Of a stretch of DNA of 64,000 nt, positions 18,372-28,017 are shown one piece after another. Each line of letters begins with the position of its first letter. Within the stretch, counting starts at the first letter, position 1. The stretch is from the NCBI RefSeq assembly GCF_002128405.1, contig NZ_NETJ01000004.1, forward strand, positions 310,001-374,000, written 5' to 3'. Source of the DNA: Gottfriedia solisilvae. GTDB taxonomy: Bacteria > Bacillota > Bacilli > Bacillales > Bacillaceae_G. Under the pieces are notes generated by a model. It saw nothing but the letters and a program-made list of their open reading frames with translations. It was not told the DNA's origin and searched no databases. Made by a program: the position numbers and the translations under genes.

Positions 18372-18664
18372 TTTTCCACAATTCTCATGCATTTTTCCAC
18401 AGTTATACACATTCTGTGGATAAATAGAACTGTTTATCCACAAGTAAACTGTTTATAAGTTTGTAAAGTGTTAACAAGTTGATCTTTCTCTGATTGATCA
18501 AACTAGTTCAATCCTGGTTATGCAAATCCAACGATAGTTCTAACGTCATGTTTACTTCAGATTATTTTGACGAATTTTCTTATGTTTTCACTAAATAAAC
18601 TACATTAGACCTATCCACTGTTATCATTACTTATCCACTTTATTTATCCACATCTTTATCCACA
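18372..18664. promoter_or_regulatory. DnaA-box cluster
   Basis: Five perfect TTATNCACA boxes lie in an intergenic region: 18403-18411, 18415-18423 (reverse), 18434-18442, 18644-18652 and 18656-18664. Single-mismatch boxes lie at 18372-18380, 18393-18401 and 18631-18639. No dnaA, dnaN or other origin gene is near, so this looks like a DnaA-titrating or regulatory cluster rather than oriC. Confidence 0.75.
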
Positions 18665-18855
18665 TATCCATCATCATTATGTTTACAGCTATCTTTTCTT
18701 TGTATCTATCCTCGTATTGCCATAAAACTCAAACTCTATTATTACAATCATTAAAAAAATTATTTCATAAAAGTATAACGGCTCTGACAAATAATTTAGT
18801 ATAATTAAGTCTACTAATTCTTAATATTAGAAAAAAATTGAAATGAGGGGTATGT

Positions 18856-21800
18856 TTGAGAAAAATTCTAAAGTATACTACTGCTTTTACACTTGCAGCT
18901 AGTTTACTTTCAACTAACTCAATCTATGCAGCTACAAAAAAGGAACCATTTAAAGCAAACTTCGTTAAAAAAAGCGCTCCACTACCTTTTTTAAATAACA
19001 AAAACCAAACTAGTGAAACAACATACGTCGTTAAATATAAAAGTACTGTTTCTTCATCTATACATAGAAGTGCAGGGATGAATGTTGTTAAATCATTCCC
19101 ATCACTTGGCTATGATATTGTGAAAATTCAAAATGGCAAAAAACTAGCTACTGCTCTATCAGTCTATAATAAGTATGATAATGTTACGTCTGTTTCACCA
19201 AGTGTACAATATAAAGCTATGTCTACTACTGCTAATCCAAAAGAAAGTGAAGCTTATCATTTATCGCAGCTTAAAATTTCTTCTGCTCAAAAGCTGGTAG
19301 CCAAGAAGCCTATTACGGTTGCTGTTATTGACCAAGGTGTCGATACGAAACATCCTGACTTAGCAGGTAGAATTCAAGGTTCTTATAATGTAGTGAATCC
19401 TGCTACAGTTGGAGCTAGAGAATATCATGGTACACATGTCGCTGGTATTATTGCCGCAACTAAGGACAATAAATTAGGTGCATATGGCGTGAACCCGAAT
19501 GCAAAAATTCTTTCTGTGAATGTATTTGATGGAAATGAGTATGTATCGGATTATACAATTTCAGAGGGAATACTGTACGCAGTTTCAAAAGGCGCTAAAG
19601 TCATTAATATGAGTCTTGGTGGATCAATGTACAGCCAATTACTTGATGATACAATCCAATACGCAGTTAGCAAAGGTGTAGTAGTCGTTGCTGCCGCTGG
19701 AAATAGTGGCATTAATGAATATAGCTATCCTGCATCATATGACGGTGTCATTTCAGTCGGTGCTACTAATGACCAACGCAAGCTAGCATCATTCTCTACT
19801 TTTGGCCCTGGTGTAGATGTTGTTGCTCCTGGGGAGTTTATTTATAGTACAATTTATGACTCAACACTTGGTAGCACATATTACTATTTAAGTGGTACTT
19901 CAATGGCAACTCCAGTTGTCAGTGGAATTGCATCTCTATTAAAAACAAAATATCCAAATCTATCATCTTATGATGTAGAGCAAATATTAGAAGAAACTGC
20001 TACTGACCGTGGCACAACTGGTTATGATATTAAGTACGGGTATGGTTTAGTCGATCCTGTAAAAGCATTATCTTATAATATAAAGAATTTAGTTTCTTAT
20101 AAAAAAACATCTGATGCAGGGATTTTATCAAGCGCATCAACTGTTACTTTAACAGGAAGCGATGTAGCAACATTTAACGGTTCAATTACAAAACCACATC
20201 AAACGAATCGCTATAAAGTAAATGTTAAGAGTGGCGATGCGATTGGACTAACTTTAAAAATGGCGAATGATTATGATGATCAGCTTTCACTTCGTTTTTA
20301 TGAAGGCACAAGTACAAAATCGTCAAAACCAATCGTAATTGATGAAGTACTTGCTGGAAAAACTGAAGGAACAGTTTATGAAGCAACTAAGGATGGTACG
20401 CTTGTTATCGAAGTTAGTGATAAAAACGCTAGATATAGTCTTCAAGGTAAATCTACATTTACGTTAGGCATTAAACAAAAAGCTAATACTAATGAAGATA
20501 CTGCAACAAAAACGAATCCTTTACCTGTCACGCAGTTACCGTTCAATACGAATAACTTATCACTTCAACTATTTAATAAGGGCGCAACAGGCACTAAATA
20601 TCTTGCATTCCAACCAACTGATGATCAATCGGTCTTAATGGGTCTTGATGCAATTCCTGGTGTAAACAGCTCGATTAATGTGTATGAAAAATCAACTTGG
20701 GATGACTATGTTGCTTCGTCTGCTACAGTACAACCATTACCTTTATTTTCAATCGATAATAATGGAAAAAGCGATGGAGAAAAAGCAGCTTATTCATTCT
20801 CAAAAGATACATCTTATGTAATTGAATTATCAAGTGCATCAAGTACTGTATTTACTTTACCAAAATATGATGAGCAACCTGGTTCAGCTGTTCCATATAC
20901 AGGTTCATTAGAAAATGTTCATTTTACAATGTCTAATTTATCACTTCCAAATGATGAAGATGGATTAACAAACAGTGTGAATGTTGATGATACAAACTTC
21001 TTAACTCAAAATGTTGGTTTCGTCGACTCAAGCGATGTAGGACAAATAGTAGAGAATGCTCGTACAATTAGCCAAAATGCATCTCAAACTGCATATATTC
21101 AATCAGATAACGATGCCGATTGGTATAAATTCACGACTACGAAAAATCAATTTGTACAATTAAATTTAAATGCAAAAAAAGAACAGCAATTAACTGCATC
21201 TTTATATGCATATAACGCAGAAAAGAAAGTGTTTGAGTATATTTCATCTTCAAATAACTACTTCACAGATCGTACTTATAATGAAAATAATCAAGACATA
21301 TTTACTGGACTTGATAATGGTGTAACGTATTATGTTCGTGTTTCATCTTTTAATGGTGTTACTGACTTATCTTATAAATTGTCATTAAAACCACATGGTG
21401 AAAGCGCTGATGATGATTTCGAACCAAACAATAGCTTTGAAACTGCACGTTCAATTAAGAGCTATAATGAATTAACTGGTAACTTCTCATCATCTAATGA
21501 TGTTGATTATTACTACTTTAAAAATACTAGTACGAGTACAGTGTTAAAAGGCTTCGAATTTATGGCATTCCCTCTTTCTGAAGATGAATCGGGGACAATA
21601 CCAAAAGTATTAACAGAAGATTTACCAATTAATATCACTGTTTACGAAGATTCAAATGGCAATAAAAAATTAGATGGAACTGAACAAGAAAAAGGTAATT
21701 TCTATCAAAACTACGGTGACTTTACAAAAGGTTCATTCCAAGCAAAACCAAACCATGGTTATTTTATAGAAGTAGCAAATGCATACACTGATATTCCAAA

Positions 21801-22224
21801 CATTCATGAATATGGATTCCGCTTCTACTCAATGACAAGAGCTGATGAAGATGCTAAAGCAAAATATCGTTATGGTTTACCATCTATTTTGCTTCCGTTA
21901 AAATATGCTGGCTCTAGCACATATGCAGGTTATGGCTATTTAAATGCGAATGTAGCAAATGGAGATAAAGATTTCTTTAGATTTGTGAACGATAAAGCAC
22001 GTACTGTTTCATTCACATTAGACATGCCGGCTCCTGGTATGAATGGAAAACTATCAATCTATGATAGTAAAGGAAAACGTCTTGCAACTTTTGACCGCTA
22101 CACATTTAACGATGCTGAAGTTGGACAAATTGCTCTGAAAAAAGGTAATTATTACTTCAAAGTAGAAGAAGCAAACGGTATTGCCGACTTCGACGAGTAT
22201 CAATTAATAATTAAAAAGCAGTAA
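18856..22224 (+). CDS. Secreted subtilisin-family serine protease with PPC domains
   Basis: This is an extracellular S8 peptidase of 1122 residues. It has a signal peptide (residues 1-26, ending IYAA), an inhibitor-type propeptide (about 55-120), and the catalytic domain with D159 (VAVIDQGVDTKHPDL), H191 (HGTHVAGII), oxyanion N283 (AAGNSG) and S349 (SGTSMATPVVSG). The remaining 700 residues are beta-rich, with at least three bacterial pre-peptidase (PPC) segments marked by NDADWYKFTT, NDVDYYYFKN and GDKDFFRFVN. It starts at TTG 18856 with GAGGGG upstream. It ends in a strong terminator. Confidence 0.93.
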   Translation: MRKILKYTTAFTLAASLLSTNSIYAATKKEPFKANFVKKSAPLPFLNNKNQTSETTYVVKYKSTVSSSIHRSAGMNVVKSFPSLGYDIVKIQNGKKLATALSVYNKYDNVTSVSPSVQYKAMSTTANPKESEAYHLSQLKISSAQKLVAKKPITVAVIDQGVDTKHPDLAGRIQGSYNVVNPATVGAREYHGTHVAGIIAATKDNKLGAYGVNPNAKILSVNVFDGNEYVSDYTISEGILYAVSKGAKVINMSLGGSMYSQLLDDTIQYAVSKGVVVVAAAGNSGINEYSYPASYDGVISVGATNDQRKLASFSTFGPGVDVVAPGEFIYSTIYDSTLGSTYYYLSGTSMATPVVSGIASLLKTKYPNLSSYDVEQILEETATDRGTTGYDIKYGYGLVDPVKALSYNIKNLVSYKKTSDAGILSSASTVTLTGSDVATFNGSITKPHQTNRYKVNVKSGDAIGLTLKMANDYDDQLSLRFYEGTSTKSSKPIVIDEVLAGKTEGTVYEATKDGTLVIEVSDKNARYSLQGKSTFTLGIKQKANTNEDTATKTNPLPVTQLPFNTNNLSLQLFNKGATGTKYLAFQPTDDQSVLMGLDAIPGVNSSINVYEKSTWDDYVASSATVQPLPLFSIDNNGKSDGEKAAYSFSKDTSYVIELSSASSTVFTLPKYDEQPGSAVPYTGSLENVHFTMSNLSLPNDEDGLTNSVNVDDTNFLTQNVGFVDSSDVGQIVENARTISQNASQTAYIQSDNDADWYKFTTTKNQFVQLNLNAKKEQQLTASLYAYNAEKKVFEYISSSNNYFTDRTYNENNQDIFTGLDNGVTYYVRVSSFNGVTDLSYKLSLKPHGESADDDFEPNNSFETARSIKSYNELTGNFSSSNDVDYYYFKNTSTSTVLKGFEFMAFPLSEDESGTIPKVLTEDLPINITVYEDSNGNKKLDGTEQEKGNFYQNYGDFTKGSFQAKPNHGYFIEVANAYTDIPNIHEYGFRFYSMTRADEDAKAKYRYGLPSILLPLKYAGSSTYAGYGYLNANVANGDKDFFRFVNDKARTVSFTLDMPAPGMNGKLSIYDSKGKRLATFDRYTFNDAEVGQIALKKGNYYFKVEEANGIADFDEYQLIIKKQ

Positions 22225-22228
22225 AATG

Positions 22229-22261
22229 AAAAAGAGAAGGTAAATTACCTTCTCTTTTTTT
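22229..22261 (+). terminator. Subtilase gene terminator
   Basis: AAAGAGAAGGTAA (22231-22243) is complementary to TTACCTTCTCTTT (22245-22257), followed by T. The innermost pairs must open to form the loop. Confidence 0.85.
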
Positions 22262-22285
22262 GTACTCTCCGTTAGTTATCGTTCA

Positions 22286-22332
22286 TAAAAAAATGCGATG
22301 TAAAGTGACGATTCACTTTTACATCGCATTCC
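22286..22332 (-). terminator. Terminator of transglycosylase gene
   Basis: AATGCGATGTAAAGTG (22292-22307) pairs almost completely with the stretch ending ACATCGCATT (22330), and a T run follows on the minus strand. Confidence 0.85.
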
Positions 22333-22342
22333 CATTTATCAT

Positions 22343-23728
22343 TTACAAAACTTTCACTGGTTTTACTTTACTCGTATTGCCTGCTTTATCTTTTACGTAG
22401 ACTTTTAAAATAGTTGATTTCTTTTGTGCCTTTATTTTTACTGTAAAGCTTCCTGTTGATTTAGATGTAGCTTTACCAATAAGTGAACTGCCTCTATAAA
22501 TTTCAACAGTTGAATATTTTTCAGCTTTTCCAATAACTTTGATCGTTTTACTTGTAACTTTGTTTACAGTTGGAATTGCTGGTGGTGTTAAATCGATTGA
22601 AAATTTAACAGTCATTGTTTTTCCCGCTGCGTCTCTTACAATTAAAGTATAGCTACCCGCTTTATTGACAACTCCACCATTTGCAAAAGCTTTACCGTTT
22701 AATGTTGCAGTTCCCTCATTAAAACGAACTGTTACAGCTTTACCATAGGACTTACCATTTGTGACACCACTTACAACAGGATTCATCTTATAGATATATG
22801 GAGAAGCAACATAACCTTTTACTTTCCCATCTATTCTAACTGGAATCCATACAAATTGATTAGAAGTGCTTGTTTGATCGTACGTAAATTCTCCATTCAT
22901 AATGACTGGAGTTTGGTTTGTAAATTGCTTAATGTAAGTTGAAGTACTAGTAGGATTAGGTCTCAATTTTACTTTATCTCCTGTAACTACTACCTTTTCA
23001 TTTAATTTATAAAAATAAGCTGATTGATGAAGCTCACTAGCTACAGTGTATTCTAGATTTAAAAATTTAATATTTTCAGTGCTAGTTGGATCATAATCAA
23101 AGTCAATTGTTTTAAATGGCATTTGAGCTAATGTCGTTTCTCTTATAAAGCTTTGCTCTTCGATGATTTTAAATACTTGCTCTTGATAAGCACCACTATT
23201 TCTTATACCTTTTTCTTGTATAAGTGGGCTATTCACCGGTTTAATTCCATTATAAGCCATTACTGAGAAGTACCAGTTTTCAATCATATGACGATTTGCA
23301 CCTTTAATTTTCGGCATTGTTTTTAAACTGTATTTGCTGTTTAAAATGTTAACACCAATCTGAATATTATAGGCAATATCCTTTTTTAATTTTTCTGTGT
23401 CATAGCCACCATCTGTCACTTGCATGATTCCAATTCCATTATCATCAGAAATAAGTGGTTTGCCATCTACAAACTGTTTCCAACCTGATTCTTTCCAAGC
23501 AATTGCCTTTACTACTTCTGGTGGAATATCCGCATTAACAGCAGCATTCGTTAATAAACAATTGATATGTTGAAAAGAAGGATTTACATTTTGTTTTATT
23601 TGACCAAGCGTAGAACATTTAGATGACCATGTTGTATCAACAGATGCTGTTTCAGCAGATGCTGTTCCATTAAATAGACTAACGGTTAAAGCTGATAATA
23701 TACCTACTTTTAGTAAGAATGATTTCAT
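22343..23728 (-). CDS. Secreted lytic transglycosylase with SH3 and Ig-like domains
   Basis: This protein is predicted to cleave peptidoglycan glycan strands. The 461 residues comprise a signal peptide (1-25, TASA), an SLT-type domain with catalytic E80 in AIAWKESGWKQF and GIGIMQVTDGG, then YFSVMAYNGIKPVN. An SH3-like module follows (about 245-320), and two bacterial Ig-like segments lie at the end (VVSGVTNGKSYGKAVTVRF and PPAIPTVNKVTSKTIKVIGKA). The organisation resembles surface-anchored wall hydrolases. The natural substrate has not been established from sequence. Confidence 0.85.
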   Translation of the reverse strand: MKSFLLKVGILSALTVSLFNGTASAETASVDTTWSSKCSTLGQIKQNVNPSFQHINCLLTNAAVNADIPPEVVKAIAWKESGWKQFVDGKPLISDDNGIGIMQVTDGGYDTEKLKKDIAYNIQIGVNILNSKYSLKTMPKIKGANRHMIENWYFSVMAYNGIKPVNSPLIQEKGIRNSGAYQEQVFKIIEEQSFIRETTLAQMPFKTIDFDYDPTSTENIKFLNLEYTVASELHQSAYFYKLNEKVVVTGDKVKLRPNPTSTSTYIKQFTNQTPVIMNGEFTYDQTSTSNQFVWIPVRIDGKVKGYVASPYIYKMNPVVSGVTNGKSYGKAVTVRFNEGTATLNGKAFANGGVVNKAGSYTLIVRDAAGKTMTVKFSIDLTPPAIPTVNKVTSKTIKVIGKAEKYSTVEIYRGSSLIGKATSKSTGSFTVKIKAQKKSTILKVYVKDKAGNTSKVKPVKVL

Positions 23729-23888
23729 GTAACTTTCTCCAATCTATTAAAATAGTAAACAATATGAAAATATTACCATAGTTTTTAAGTTTCCAATTTT
23801 AATAGTATCATGTAATTTCTTTTTCATCACTAAAAATAAGGAAAAGTGGAATTTTTAAATCTGTCTAAAAAATTTCTGATATTAGGCG

Positions 23889-24012
23889 ATTTCCACTCCA
23901 GGATGCTCGCTTTCCGTGGGGTGGGCGCTGAGCCTCCTCGGCACATTCGGCCTGTGGGGTCTCAGCTGTCCCACATCTCCCACAGGAGTCGAGCATCCTT
24001 CCGTTCCAATCT
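23889..24012. repeat. GC-rich dispersed repeat, copy 1
   Basis: A block of about 120 bp, clearly richer in G+C than its surroundings, with terminal GGATGCTCG (23901-23909) and CGAGCATCC (23990-23998) forming a perfect 9-bp inverted repeat. It contains the core CTGAGCCTCCTCGGC and the TGTGGGGTCTCAG / CCCACAGGAGTC segments. A second copy lies at 34059-34176. It resembles small non-coding intergenic repeats common in Bacillaceae; I see no gene in it. Confidence 0.8.
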
Positions 24013-24097
24013 ATCTCTATATTTACCATTTGATTATAAAAGTGTTAAGCATAATCTTTTGGAAGACGATCTACTTTAATAAATTTCTTCTTAAATG

Positions 24098-24142
24098 AAA
24101 AAAAAATCGAGTACAAAATCTATCCGATTTCATACTCGATTT
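24098..24142 (-). terminator. Terminator of glucosaminidase gene
   Basis: ATCGAGTA (24106-24113) pairs with TACTCGAT (24133-24140), and eight or more T follow on the minus strand. Confidence 0.8.
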
Positions 24143-24207
24143 CTATTTTCTTAAATGTTCATTTGGCATTTAATCTACTTAGATTAAATCAAAAGGCACT
24201 ATTATCC

Positions 24208-26643
24208 TTATTTCAATTCTTGTGCCACATAGCTAGTTGAAATCCAGCCCATCATTCCATTACCGATTTGGACTTTATACCAGCTTTTTGTGTAGTCCAT
24301 TTCTAGACTTCCATTTGGTAATGTCACAATGTTTATATAATCATTTAGATTAAATTGTGCAATAATATTATTTCCTGAAGTAGTTGGAGCTGAGCGAACA
24401 TTTAGTCCATCTATTAGGATCCTGCCTAGGTTTTTAACTGAAACGTATCTATTATATACATCAAATTTAATCGTGTTTGTCCAATAGACAGTATCATCTA
24501 TCATCAATTTAACCCAGTAGTCGTTCGTTTTTTCTAAAAGAATAAAACTTGTTCCAGTTGTGATTGTATTTACTTTTGTTGTATCCCCTTTATTGGCGAA
24601 TAGGTTTAGACTGCTGTCTGCTACTGCTTGTATACCGACTGGGAATACATCACTACCTTCAGGTTTAACTGGAGCTGAAGGAATCGTTGTATTAATTTGT
24701 GCTGATTTATAATAGTTCTTATCATAAGGAAGGATTTTTTCCATATGCTGTGAGATTGCTTTTCCCCAGTTTGAGTCACTAGCATAATAAAAATTCATAC
24801 CTTCACTTTTGGAGTCGATTCTTTTCCCATTTGCATCTTTTGTCGTATAACCAAGATACGCGCCATTATACTTCCAGTTATTCGGGTTCAAATAAGTCGT
24901 TTTCATTTCACGAGCAATATAAGCTATATTCTCTTTAACTGAAGTAAATTTGTATGAAGCAATGTACGCAGTGGCATCATACGATCCAAATCCAAATAAA
25001 TTTGATTTACCTAAAGAGATCGCTGACGTTCCGTACCCACTTTCATGGATTGCGTGAGCAGCTAAGTAAAGTGCATTTACACCGTATTGCTTTCCAGCGT
25101 CAATAAATAATTGTCCTTGGCCAGTTAGCACACTTTTCTTACCTTTTAAGTTAACATAGGCAGCTATATAATCATTAATTTGCTTTGCTGTAACAGATGA
25201 CTGAGTTCGTAAATCAACAAACTGGTAAGTATCACGGTTGATTCCCGGATCAGTTGTGACTTCTTTTAAATACGCACCAGATACAAATCCCGTTTGACCA
25301 TTATAAGTAACTTTGTACCAGTTATTTGAAGCTTTATGTGTCGCAACAACTGTCGCTGACTTTGGAATAACTGTAAGGATTGCAGATGATGCGTCATATG
25401 AAGCTCTTAGATTTAATTCAGCTGTTGTTGTAAAGTTCTTATCGGGTATATCTGTTACTGTAACACCGTCACTTTTAATAAAATCACTTATATTGATATA
25501 TCCCGTTTTGCCATTATAAGTAACACTATACCAATTTCCGATTTTTTTACTTGATGCCACTACAGTATCTATTGGGATTGTTACTAGCTTTCTAAACTGG
25601 CTTCCGAACGATTCGTATATATATGTTTCTTTTGTAGCTTTATAATTTGTATTTGTAAAAGTCGAGAATGTATTTACGGTTACATCTACACTATTAATAT
25701 AGTAATCTTGTCCATTATAAGAAATGCGGTACCACACTTTCCCTAATTGATCAGTTGCTTTTTGTGTAGAAGCAAATCCGTTATTTCCTTCGATAGAGGC
25801 TACTTCCTGCGTATCTCCAGGAGCAATATAGTATTTAGTAAGGTTTTTTGTGAAGTAGTAGGTCGTAGGTGTCGTTTCATATTTCACTTCATTGATGTTG
25901 TTTGTAAAATCAGCAATATTGATATACCCTTTTTTGCCACCATAGGATACATAATAAAAATTACCGATTTTTTTACTTGTTGAAATGATTGTGTTTTTTG
26001 GTACGTTTACAAGTTTCGAGAAAATTGTACCGTAATATTGATATACGTATGTGTCTTTCGTTGCTTTATATTTTGTATTCTTAAATGTAGTAAACGTGTT
26101 ATTAACAACATCAGTATTGTTGATGTATAAGTATTTACCTTTGTAATAAACACGGTACCAAGTTTGTCCGCTACTATTTAGGACTAATTGTGTGCTACTA
26201 AATCCATTATTACTAGCAACCGTGTAGACTTCTTTTTTCTTTGTGTCTGGAGTCGAATAAAGCTTGGCTGTTTTATTAGTAAAATAATACTTCGTTGGCT
26301 GAGTTGTGTACTTATTATATTCCTTTAAATATGTACCATCTACCCAACCAGTTTTAGTTGTATTTTTACCTTTGTATTGGTACGTATAAGAAACTTTATA
26401 CCATCTATCTTGTTTTAACGTAACTGTTAAAATAGCGCCCTTTGGTATTGTAAGAAGTTTTTTATAATTCGTACCTGGTTTTTCTCTCATTACTAGATTG
26501 GAAGTATTTTGGAACTTTCCATTCATTTTTTCAATCGTAGTACTTGCCTCTGTTTTTTCGATTCCCATTGTAGGAAAAGGAATGCTAGAAGTGCCCACTA
26601 ATATACCCGCTGACACCATCAGTGCTTTACTAATATTTTTCAT
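24208..26643 (-). CDS. Secreted endo-beta-N-acetylglucosaminidase with SH3 repeats (LytD-like)
   Basis: This is a peptidoglycan glucosaminidase of 811 residues. It has a signal peptide (start MKNISKALMVSAGILVG), a series of SH3-type wall-binding modules over residues about 35-480 (each with patterns such as WYKVSYTYQYKGK, VWYRISYNGQDYYIN and GKTGYINISDF), and the glucosaminidase domain (about 510-650) with the catalytic glutamate in LAAHAIHESGYGTSAIS followed by SNLFGFGSYDA. Two more SH3-like modules end the protein. I use ATG 26643, with GGGGAGAG upstream; the longer frame begins at a TTG inside the ribosome site region. A sigma-D-like promoter upstream suggests co-regulation with motility, as known for B. 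subtilis lytD. Confidence 0.9.
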   Translation of the reverse strand: MKNISKALMVSAGILVGTSSIPFPTMGIEKTEASTTIEKMNGKFQNTSNLVMREKPGTNYKKLLTIPKGAILTVTLKQDRWYKVSYTYQYKGKNTTKTGWVDGTYLKEYNKYTTQPTKYYFTNKTAKLYSTPDTKKKEVYTVASNNGFSSTQLVLNSSGQTWYRVYYKGKYLYINNTDVVNNTFTTFKNTKYKATKDTYVYQYYGTIFSKLVNVPKNTIISTSKKIGNFYYVSYGGKKGYINIADFTNNINEVKYETTPTTYYFTKNLTKYYIAPGDTQEVASIEGNNGFASTQKATDQLGKVWYRISYNGQDYYINSVDVTVNTFSTFTNTNYKATKETYIYESFGSQFRKLVTIPIDTVVASSKKIGNWYSVTYNGKTGYINISDFIKSDGVTVTDIPDKNFTTTAELNLRASYDASSAILTVIPKSATVVATHKASNNWYKVTYNGQTGFVSGAYLKEVTTDPGINRDTYQFVDLRTQSSVTAKQINDYIAAYVNLKGKKSVLTGQGQLFIDAGKQYGVNALYLAAHAIHESGYGTSAISLGKSNLFGFGSYDATAYIASYKFTSVKENIAYIAREMKTTYLNPNNWKYNGAYLGYTTKDANGKRIDSKSEGMNFYYASDSNWGKAISQHMEKILPYDKNYYKSAQINTTIPSAPVKPEGSDVFPVGIQAVADSSLNLFANKGDTTKVNTITTGTSFILLEKTNDYWVKLMIDDTVYWTNTIKFDVYNRYVSVKNLGRILIDGLNVRSAPTTSGNNIIAQFNLNDYINIVTLPNGSLEMDYTKSWYKVQIGNGMMGWISTSYVAQELK

Positions 26644-26809
26644 GTAATCACTCTCCCCTTTCTCCAACCGTCATTAAGAAATAAAAGCCTTTTTACTTAA
26701 AAAAATAAGTAAAGTTGAGATTCATGTTAGTAGTTTTATAGAATAACAGTTAAATCTACAAAGTTGACTTTTACAAAAAAATTGGATAAATTATGTATAT
26801 TTACCAATT

Positions 26810-26836
26810 ATATCGGAAAAAATCGAAAAATGTTTT
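26810..26836 (-). promoter_or_regulatory. Predicted sigma-D promoter of glucosaminidase
   Basis: On the minus strand AAAA (26833-26836), a 15-nt spacer and TCCGATAT (26810-26817) match 11 of 12 positions of the sigma-D consensus except one base in each box (10 of 12). Confidence 0.55.
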
Positions 26837-26877
26837 GGCTTATCACAAAATGTAATCAATTTGACATACTGTTTACA

Positions 26878-26924
26878 TAAAAATAGCTCTAATAGTAAGA
26901 TGCTCATCTCTTACCATTAGAACT
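26878..26924 (-). terminator. Terminator of muramidase-like gene
   Basis: CTAATAGTAAGA (26889-26900) pairs with TCTTACCATTAG (26909-26920), with an internal two-base mismatch. TTTTT follows on the minus strand. Confidence 0.75.
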
Positions 26925-27516
26925 ATGCTTCTCTATGCTTTAATGCTTCGTACAGTTCAAAGTACTTTGTTTTCTTTAATACCTTGTCACTATAAGTAAA
27001 ATCTCCATAACAATATGGATATCTGAAATTTTCCTTATCATTATTACATGTGTATAGCTCCGGATTTGTATCGACCATTGAAAGCGAGTACGACTTCGCA
27101 AGTGGTACCGAATGTTTCCCTCCGTGCCCTTTTACAAAATCAATATAAGATATCCCCATATTATAGCTTTGTATAATTGTCTCTAAATCTACACCTTGCT
27201 TTTTCCCATATTGATAAACATCTGCAAAATGAATAACGCCTTGCTGAATACTTTTTGAGGAGCTTTTAATACTGTCCTTAGCTAGCCCAAGTGATTCGGA
27301 AGCCTGCATTGGATCAGTTCCTTTTCCTTTTGTTTCCTGCATCATAAGACCTAGTAGTAATGGGGTATACTGCTCCAAGCCAACAGACTGCAGCTCTGAA
27401 TAGATTTGTTTTTCATATTTCAAAACATCATGAAAGTAATAACGATATATAGCAAACGATCCAACGACCGTTAATAGAAATGTTAATAACAAAAGATTCT
27501 TAAGAAATTTCAACAT
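26923..27516 (-). CDS. Membrane-anchored lysozyme-like protein
   Basis: This 197-residue protein has one N-terminal membrane segment (about residues 5-25). Its extracytoplasmic domain is of the lysozyme-like type seen in the N-terminal half of CwlT, with a probable catalytic E61 in LGLMMQETKGKGTDPMQASESLG and a YNMGISYIDFVKGHGG segment. It would cut glycan strands near the membrane. No NlpC/P60 domain is attached, so it is a stand-alone muramidase. No conjugation genes are nearby. Confidence 0.8.
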   Translation of the reverse strand: MLKFLKNLLLLTFLLTVVGSFAIYRYYFHDVLKYEKQIYSELQSVGLEQYTPLLLGLMMQETKGKGTDPMQASESLGLAKDSIKSSSKSIQQGVIHFADVYQYGKKQGVDLETIIQSYNMGISYIDFVKGHGGKHSVPLAKSYSLSMVDTNPELYTCNNDKENFRYPYCYGDFTYSDKVLKKTKYFELYEALKHREA

Positions 27517-27919
27517 TATAACCCTAATTCAATACCTCCATTTACTGTCTTTTTATTCATTATAACGTATATTTTCATATTAAAAAGCAATGTTAGAAAA
27601 CTACATATAAATGAAATCGAATTGAGAAAAAAGTTACATTACATATTAGTAATATATCAGTAAAATGTACTATCTGTATATTGGTATTTATTAATAATTG
27701 ACACTATACAGAAAAAAGAGCCATTTTTCAAAAGAAATTCTTACATTTTGAATCCAGCTATACGATTTCCTCGTGCTCTCACCTTTCTCACTTCCACAAA
27801 AGAAGTCTCGCTCCAATCTCTCTATTTTTACAAGTAAACATTGATTAAAATTGCATATTTATCCTTTTGGAAAACAAAAACATTTCATTCTTTCTACATA
27901 ATTATGTCATTATGGTCAA
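27517..27919. repeat. Intergenic region with degenerate copy of the GC-rich repeat
   Basis: There is no gene here. Bases about 27764-27875 align loosely with the right part and flank of repeat copy 1: CTCCAATCTCTCTA, then ATTGATTAAAA, then CCTTTTGGAAA, in the same order. It looks like a decayed copy. Confidence 0.4.
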
Positions 27920-27961
27920 TAAAAAATGGCAACTAATTAACATTCTAATTAGTTGCCATTC
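27920..27961 (-). terminator. Terminator of TcaA-like gene
   Basis: ATGGCAACTAATTA (27926-27939) pairs perfectly with TAATTAGTTGCCAT (27946-27959), and T6 follows on the minus strand. Confidence 0.9.
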
Positions 27962-28017
27962 ATTATATTTTTGGAAAAGTTACTCCGAAGAAAAGCTATT
28001 ATTTCAAAAATATAATT

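Noticed and set aside
18372-18664. Chromosomal origin of replication
   Set aside because: The DnaA boxes are real, but no dnaA, dnaN, recF or gyrB genes and no obvious unwinding element are nearby.
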